64,000 nucleotides of DNA from Podospora comata (Eukaryota > Ascomycota > Sordariomycetes > Sordariales > Podosporaceae): the NCBI GenBank assembly GCA_017354895.1, contig CP071493.1, positions 4,030,001 to 4,094,000 on the forward strand, written 5' to 3'. The notes below the pieces were generated by a model. It worked only from the letters and a program-made list of their open reading frames with translations, was not told the origin of the DNA and made no database searches. The first letter of the stretch is position 1, and the number at the start of each line of letters is the position of its first letter. Positions 58,573 through 64,000 of this stretch are shown here, piece after piece. A program made the translations under genes and the position numbers.

Positions 58573-59050
58573 TCATTTTTCCTTGCAGCGCTGGGCGCGG
58601 GCGTTCGGTTCTTGTGGCTTTCTAAACGCGCAGAATCCTTCTCGGCCCACCCTGACTGGCACACACACCTTTTCAAGGGCCACGCACCCTCCAGAGCACC
58701 TACACACACCTCCCCCAGCTGCACTCACGGGTTCCATGTAAGTCATCCGCTGGTAGACACCACTATCTCGAACGGCATCAGAGAGAGACCCACCTGCGAT
58801 CAACGAGAGATACAGGCCTTCATAGGTCGGAACGCTTCTTTCCATGTACCGAAGCAAAGCTGTTGTCACAGCTCCTGTGTTCTTTGCCAGATCCACGGAT
58901 CTATCACTCCAACTCGCGTACTCCCGGACCCATTCCGAGTATACCCACTCCAGATGCTGCTCGAGCCCAGAACCAAGGCCCGCTGCTTCCAGGAAACGAG
59001 GACGGGATTGGCATCGACGGGCGCTAAAGCAGCATGCTTCAGCAGGCATG
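58573..59050 (-). CDS. possible small gene, unrecognised
   Basis: An open frame of 158 residues from the ATG at 59050. Residues of its central part (GLGSGLEQHLEWVYSEWVRE, AKNTGAVTTALLRYMERSVP, YEGLYLSLIAGGSLSDAV) are balanced, helical and free of low complexity, unlike most open frames in this tract. A GTGAGT donor lies at 58728 and a CCAG acceptor at 58591, which would remove 46 codons in frame and keep the same end. No family is recognised. Against it: no clear promoter, and open frames of this length also arise by chance here. Confidence 0.22.
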
Positions 59051-60728
59051 GAGGTATCCAATGACCAGTCCGGCCCATGTCACCATCCACAGAAACAGAT
59101 TTCCCTCGAGAGCAGGAGGGAGCGTTCAAAGTTACCAAGATGCTTCGTTCAAGGAATTTCCCATAACGTATCGTCATCTCAGTCGAATCCAAACGGTGCT
59201 GAGCATGCAAGATATCGATAGAGGAAACCGCCCGGTTAGCTACCCCTCTTGACCCTCGTCTCGCTTTTCCATCCGACTCGGCTTATGTATACACCCGAGG
59301 CGCAGATGGGCGCGCACCTATCCGGCCGCCGCCCACTTTGCTGCAGCTGGGATCTGTGGATGAGGCCAGGGGAAACTTCAAGAGACGCGAGATATCCTCT
59401 TTTGGGATTGTGATGCCGCGGCCTGTGTCTCTCGCTTACGCATTGCGTTTTCGACACACACGGCCTCTCGCCACGGAGAAACCAATGCGGCGATTGTGTC
59501 TTGAGTTCTTCAACTTTGAGAGGGGGTTCTACCTCGCGGGTGGATTTGGCTGCTTGACGACCTCTTCCAGAGACTGTTGCCAAAGGCGGGGCTAAGTCGA
59601 AGCTCTGGAAGTTGTTTCGGCAACTTATCTTATCATGTCGTTGTGTCTGCTTGCTATTTTTGGAAGGCGGGGAATGGGGGATCAAGTTGATCAAGTGTTC
59701 GGCTGTCGCAATCTGACGACGGCCCAACGAGCGGCCGGACAAGACAAGGGCCTTGATGACCCCTTCTTGGGTCCGACCGAAGCATGCCTCTCTCTTGTCA
59801 CTCCTGCCCGTCGCCAGATAGATCCAAGATTCAAACTGCAGCACAAGCGAACCAAGGGGTTACAATCTGGCAAAATGCGCCGGTTGAATTGGTGCAGATC
59901 ATATGATGCAGCTTGGGAGTATTTCACTTACAGTGCTTTCTGTCTAGACTGGTGTCATCAAGAGAGAGCTTGACGCCCGTGGCTGCTGTAATTTGTGATG
60001 CATCTCCGGGTACCGACGCGGCCTTTTGGTGGTGAAAGTTCTTTGCTGATGTTGCTTCCAGCATGGCTGGGAGATTTGTTGGATTACACAGTATGGACAG
60101 TAAGTTGTGATATTGAGTGCTGTGTACCCGGTGCCAGAGTGCTGTAGACGGACACTTAGACCTGCAGTGCAACAGATATCGGCCAAGTAATCTGATATGC
60201 CACCAACAAACATGGGTGTCAACAGAGTGCGTGAGACGAGAATTCGGACCTAGGTCTGGGCAGGGGACCTGAACCCCCTCGCACTTTTGAAGAGGATGAA
60301 GCTCAGAAGCTGTGGGTGCGCTTTGGGAGGTAGGTGTAGATATTCTCATCGCGACGCGAGATGAGCTTGAGCAGGTCCTATGGGACATCTGAGAGATAAA
60401 TACTCTGGATCATAACAAGCCTTCAAAAGACAACCAATAGTTATGTCCCACTCAGGATGTCGTCGTCGTCGGCTGCCCGCAATACCCCGCGGCAGGCGCT
60501 TGTGAGGCGCTATCGATAAGAGCTATAAGCGCTAAAGCTGCACTGATTGGCCGGAGAAGCGACACCAAGGAATTCAACATTGGTAATCGCAACCTCCATC
60601 AAAAATTCACCAAACCACAGCAACCATCAACGAATTTTCAAGGCGACCCCTTCAAACCAGGAGACAGGAAGAAACGAATTTGTCTTGAAAACCCACAGTC
60701 GGCATAACAGAGAAAACAAATCTAGGAA

Positions 60729-63700
60729 ATGGCGAGTCTAAAACGGTCGGTCGAGTCGGACCCTCTCGCGGCCAACATCTCGAATAAGATCTATGTGAGA
60801 TCCACCAAGAGCGGCAAGGTCCAAAAAATCGTCCGCGAGGTCTACCTCCGTCGGGACATCCCATGTTCTTCCAAGCTGTGTCGGGAGTGCCAGCATCAGA
60901 TGCTCATTCCGAAAGATGCCTTGGGCAAGCGTGAGCGTTTCTCATACCCTCTGTTTCACAGGCTCATCTCATCGCTAACCATCGTCATCTTAGCGATCCC
61001 ATTTGTCCTCTCAGACTCACCGGCGGGGACAAAGGTCTTCCCCCAGGGGCACTACCTGGTACCAGACACCAATGCCTTTCTCACAGCCATGGACCTTTTC
61101 GAGCAGGAGTCTGCTTTTTACGACGTGATTGTCCTGCAGATTGTGCTCGAGGAGCTGAGGAACAGGTCGCTCCCGCTGTACAACCGGCTAATCAGCCTGA
61201 CCAAGAGCGAGGACAAGAGGTTTTATGTCTTTTTCAACGAGTTCCGACTCGAGACTCATGTGCCCCGTTTGGAGGGCGAGACGGTCAATGACCGAAACGA
61301 TCGTGCGGTGAGGAGGGCGGTGGCGTGGTATGGCGAGCATCTGGCCCGTATCAAGGGGAAGGATGCCCCTGCTATTGTCATGCTGAGCAACGATCGGGAT
61401 AATTTGAAGAAGGCCAAGCAGGAGGGGATTCACGCTTGTTCGTTGGCGGATTATGTCAGGCAGTTGAAGGATGGGGAGAAGTTGCTGGATATGATTCCTG
61501 AGACGCAGGATCGGGATCAGATCAAGGAGAAGAGGCCGGGGGATAACTTGTATCCCGAGTACTTCAGCATGTCGAAGATGATGACGGGGGTGAAGAGCAA
61601 TTTGCTTCATCAGGGCATCTTCAATGTGTCGCCGTACAATTATTTGGAGGGGTCCATTAGGGTACCGGCTTTCCCCAAAGCGTTGCTTATTCTGGGGCGG
61701 GAGAACATCAACCGTGCTGTTGATGGTGACTTGGTTGTGGTGGAGGTACTGCCTAAGGATCAGTGGAAGGAGCCATCTACGCAAGTCATCGAGGAGGATG
61801 CCATCACGAAGAACGAGAACCCAGATGCCGAAGAGTCTGATGACTTTGTTTCGGAAAGGGAACGCAAGGCACTGCAGGAGGAGGTCAAGAGAACACATAG
61901 CAAGACGACGGAGGGACATGCTCAGCCAACTGCAAAGGTTGTCGGTGTAATCAAGCGGAATTGGCGTCAATATGTCGGACATATCGATCAGTCCTCCGTC
62001 AGCCAGTCAGCGCAACAAGGAAGGAAACAAGACAGTGTTTTCGTTATCCCTATGGACAAGAAGATCCCCAAGATCCGCCTCCGCACCAGACAGGTCTCCG
62101 AACTTCTCGGAAAGCGCATCTTGGTCACGATCGATGCTTGGGACCGCAGCTCTCGCCACCCGTCCGGCCACTTTGTGCGCTCTCTCGGTGAACTGGAGAC
62201 GAAGGCTGCCGAGACAGAAGCCCTACTCCTGGAGTACGACGTTCAGTACCGGCCTTTCCCCAAGACCGTCCTCGACTGTCTGCCCAAGGAAGGTCACGAC
62301 TGGCGGGTGCCACAGAGTCTCGAGGATCCAGGCTGGAAAGACCGCCAGGATCTCAGAGATCTCTTGATTTGCAGTATTGACCCCATCGGGTGCCAAGATA
62401 TCGACGACGCTCTTCATTCGCGGCCTCTACCTAATGGCAACTTTGAGGTTGGAGTCCACATCGCCGATGTTTCACATTTCGTCAAGCCCGGCAACGCCAT
62501 GGACGCCGAGGCGAGCATTCGTGGCACCACAGTCTACTTGGTCGACAAGCGTATCGACATGCTTCCGATGCTTCTCGGTACCGACCTCTGCTCTCTCAAG
62601 CCCTACGTCGAGCGCTATGCGTTCTCGGTCATTTGGGAGATGACCTCTGATGCCGACATCGTGGGCTCCCGCTTCACCAAGTCTGTCATCAAGTCACGTG
62701 AAGCCTTCAGCTACGAACAAGCGCAGTTGAGGGTCGACGACAGCTCTCAACAGGACGAGCTCACCACCAGCATCAGAACTCTCTTGGCTCTCTCGAAGAA
62801 GCTCAAGCAGAAGCGTCTCGATGCCGGTGCCTTGTCCCTCTCCTCCCCAGAGGTCAAGGTGCAAATGGAGTCCGAGACCTCAGACCCCATCGACGTCAAG
62901 ACCAAGGTCCATCTCGACACCATGTCCCTCGTCGAAGAGTTCATGCTTCTTGCCAACACCTCGGTCGCCAGAAGGATATACGAAGCCTTCCCCCAAACCG
63001 CCATCCTCCGCCGCCACGGCGCGCCCCCCAAGACCAACTTTGACGAACTTTCTAACCAGCTCAAGGTCAAGCGCGGCCTCGACCTCAGCGTCGAATCCTC
63101 CCGCGCCCTGGCCGACAGTCTCGACCGCTGCGTCGACGAAAAGGAGCCCTTCTTCAACACCTTGGTGCGCATCATGGCCACCCGCTGCATGATGTCGGCC
63201 GAGTACTTTTGCTCCGGCACGCAGGCCTACCCCGAGTTCCGCCACTACGGTCTCGCGTCCGAAATCTACACGCACTTCACCTCGCCCATCCGCCGGTACG
63301 CCGATCTGATGGCCCACCGTCAGCTCGCCGCGGCGATCGAATACGAGGCCATCCACCCCAGCACGCGCAGCAGGGGCAAGCTCGAGGCTGTGTGCAAGAA
63401 TATCAATGTCAGGCACCGGAACGCGCAGCTGGCGGGGAGGGCGAGCATTGCTTACTATGTCGGCCAGGCGCTCCGCGGCAAGGCGACGGAGGAGGACGGG
63501 TTCGTCATGAAGATTTTTAGCAACGGGTTTGTGGTTTTGGTGCCGAGGTTTGGGATTGAGAGTTTGATAAGGCTGAGGGATCTGGCTGAGACGGAGCCGC
63601 AGGCCGAGTTTGACGCGGAGAATTATGTGCTGCGGGTCAGTGGGAGTAGGGAGGTGAGGGTGGAGCTGTTCCAGAAGGTGAGGGTGACGGTGACGGATCA

Positions 63701-63758
63701 GAAGGATGAGACGACGGGGAAGAGGGGGGTGAGGATGGAGTTGGTCAAGACCTATTAG
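60729..63758 (+). CDS. dis3: Dis3/Rrp44, catalytic subunit of the RNA exosome
   Basis: Provides 3'-5' exonuclease and endonuclease activity to the exosome in nucleus and cytoplasm. Exons 60729-60930 and 60994-63758 give 988 residues. The 63-nt intron (GTGAGC, CTAAC, TTAG) is in frame and stop-free; removing it restores the normal LGKPIPFVLSDSPAG segment. Domains in order: CR3 zinc motif with Cys46, Cys51 and Cys54; PIN endonuclease with VPDTNAF (Asp92) and MLSNDRDN; two cold-shock domains; RNB exonuclease with SIDPIGCQDIDDALH (metal ligands Asp530, Asp536, Asp538, Asp539); RNB end with TSPIRRYADLMAHRQL; and a C-terminal S1 domain (GKATEEDGFVMKIFSNGFVV). The length matches yeast Dis3. All catalytic residues are present, so the gene looks functional. 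Confidence 0.96.
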   Translation: MASLKRSVESDPLAANISNKIYVRSTKSGKVQKIVREVYLRRDIPCSSKLCRECQHQMLIPKDALGKRERFSYPLFHRLISSLTIVILAIPFVLSDSPAGTKVFPQGHYLVPDTNAFLTAMDLFEQESAFYDVIVLQIVLEELRNRSLPLYNRLISLTKSEDKRFYVFFNEFRLETHVPRLEGETVNDRNDRAVRRAVAWYGEHLARIKGKDAPAIVMLSNDRDNLKKAKQEGIHACSLADYVRQLKDGEKLLDMIPETQDRDQIKEKRPGDNLYPEYFSMSKMMTGVKSNLLHQGIFNVSPYNYLEGSIRVPAFPKALLILGRENINRAVDGDLVVVEVLPKDQWKEPSTQVIEEDAITKNENPDAEESDDFVSERERKALQEEVKRTHSKTTEGHAQPTAKVVGVIKRNWRQYVGHIDQSSVSQSAQQGRKQDSVFVIPMDKKIPKIRLRTRQVSELLGKRILVTIDAWDRSSRHPSGHFVRSLGELETKAAETEALLLEYDVQYRPFPKTVLDCLPKEGHDWRVPQSLEDPGWKDRQDLRDLLICSIDPIGCQDIDDALHSRPLPNGNFEVGVHIADVSHFVKPGNAMDAEASIRGTTVYLVDKRIDMLPMLLGTDLCSLKPYVERYAFSVIWEMTSDADIVGSRFTKSVIKSREAFSYEQAQLRVDDSSQQDELTTSIRTLLALSKKLKQKRLDAGALSLSSPEVKVQMESETSDPIDVKTKVHLDTMSLVEEFMLLANTSVARRIYEAFPQTAILRRHGAPPKTNFDELSNQLKVKRGLDLSVESSRALADSLDRCVDEKEPFFNTLVRIMATRCMMSAEYFCSGTQAYPEFRHYGLASEIYTHFTSPIRRYADLMAHRQLAAAIEYEAIHPSTRSRGKLEAVCKNINVRHRNAQLAGRASIAYYVGQALRGKATEEDGFVMKIFSNGFVVLVPRFGIESLIRLRDLAETEPQAEFDAENYVLRVSGSREVRVELFQKVRVTVTDQKDETTGKRGVRMELVKTY

Positions 63759-64000
63759 ATGGTGGGGGAAAATGAAGGTTATTGTAGGGAAGTAGTAAAA
63801 GAGTAAACCAGGGTACATGTATGGTTGTTTTCTTCTCTGGACCAATTTTCCTGCGTTTTCGTAGTTCTTTGAGAGATTCGGATATCGTATTTACCATCAT
63901 GCTAAACAAGAAAACGACATCAAAGGCCACAAAAGTACATAATATACCATCTTTCATTCATTTAAACCCCCCAGTTTTTGTTTCTCTCTTCTCCTCTCTC
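63759..64000. other. 3' flank of dis3
   Basis: A/T-richer DNA with probable polyadenylation signals; no gene seen before the window ends. Confidence 0.5.

Larger units (their letters stand above)
52631..60728. other. 8.1 kb tract between divergent rsc7 and dis3, gene-poor
   Basis: Probably contains the rsc7 5' exon(s) and leader near 52631-53100, a TC-rich region at about 53640-53700, a GT run at about 55745-55764, and the dis3 promoter near 60500-60728 (CAAATCTAGGAAATGG). Otherwise only short overlapping frames. One minus-strand frame at 58573-59050 is listed separately. No transposase, reverse transcriptase or capsid-type remains recognised. Confidence 0.4.

Overview
The window looks like nuclear DNA of a filamentous ascomycete, most likely a sordariomycete (Sordariales-like). 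The grounds are short introns (about 50-230 bp) with GTNNGN donors and CTAAC/CTGAC-type branch sites, C/T- and CA-rich leaders, spacious intergenic regions full of microsatellites, and fungal families such as verprolin, Rsc7, Dpb4, Dis3, a PhoD-type phosphatase and several Pezizomycotina-style proteins of unknown function. I saw no rRNA gene, CRISPR array, LTR element, DNA transposon or prophage-like region. One intron-containing tRNA-Glu(CUC) gene is present.

Layout. 1.3-2.7 kb (-): protein of unknown function with a C-terminal membrane anchor. 6.2-6.4 kb (+): candidate 42-residue protein behind a TATA box. 7.4-8.9 kb (-): verprolin/WIP. 10.1-11.4 kb (+): probable mitochondrial membrane protein. 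12.3-13.5 kb (+): four-helix membrane protein. 15.8-17.1 kb (-): CHORD-CS co-chaperone, divergent from a glutaredoxin-like gene (17.5-17.9 kb, +), which converges on an HpcH/HpaI-type aldolase (18.1-19.2 kb, -). 20.2 kb: tRNA-Glu. 20.9-21.3 kb (+): LSM8, convergent with a five-exon nucleoside hydrolase (21.8-23.4 kb, -) across a long CA repeat. 24.7-26.0 kb (+): ER-anchor-like lysine-rich protein. 29.0-30.4 kb (+): Cys-rich N-terminus protein. 31.2-31.7 kb (-): Tma17/Adc17-like protein, divergent from a mitochondrial rhomboid protease (32.2-33.9 kb, +). 35.4-38.0 kb (+): PhoD-like phosphatase. 44.6-45.8 kb (+): single-pass membrane protein. 47.4-48.6 kb (+): Dpb4. 50.6-52.6 kb (-): Rsc7. 60.7-63.8 kb (+): Dis3/Rrp44.

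The gene content is mostly housekeeping: replication and chromatin (Dpb4, Rsc7), RNA turnover and splicing (Dis3, LSM8, tRNA), actin (verprolin), protein quality control (CHORD-CS, rhomboid, Tma17-like) and small metabolism (aldolase, nucleoside hydrolase). No operon-like pathway cluster is visible. Two gene-poor tracts stand out, at 38.0-44.6 kb and 52.6-60.7 kb.

I did not find a convincing new multi-gene system. The best leads are a shifted acidic tail in Dpb4, stop-free introns whose length is a multiple of three in Dis3 and the first gene, telo-box-like inverted motifs upstream of Dpb4, micro-exons, the small peptide gene, and the two gene-poor tracts. Exon joints were placed by eye from splice signals and frame arithmetic: every multi-exon coding sum given below is a multiple of three, except for Rsc7, whose 5' end is unresolved.
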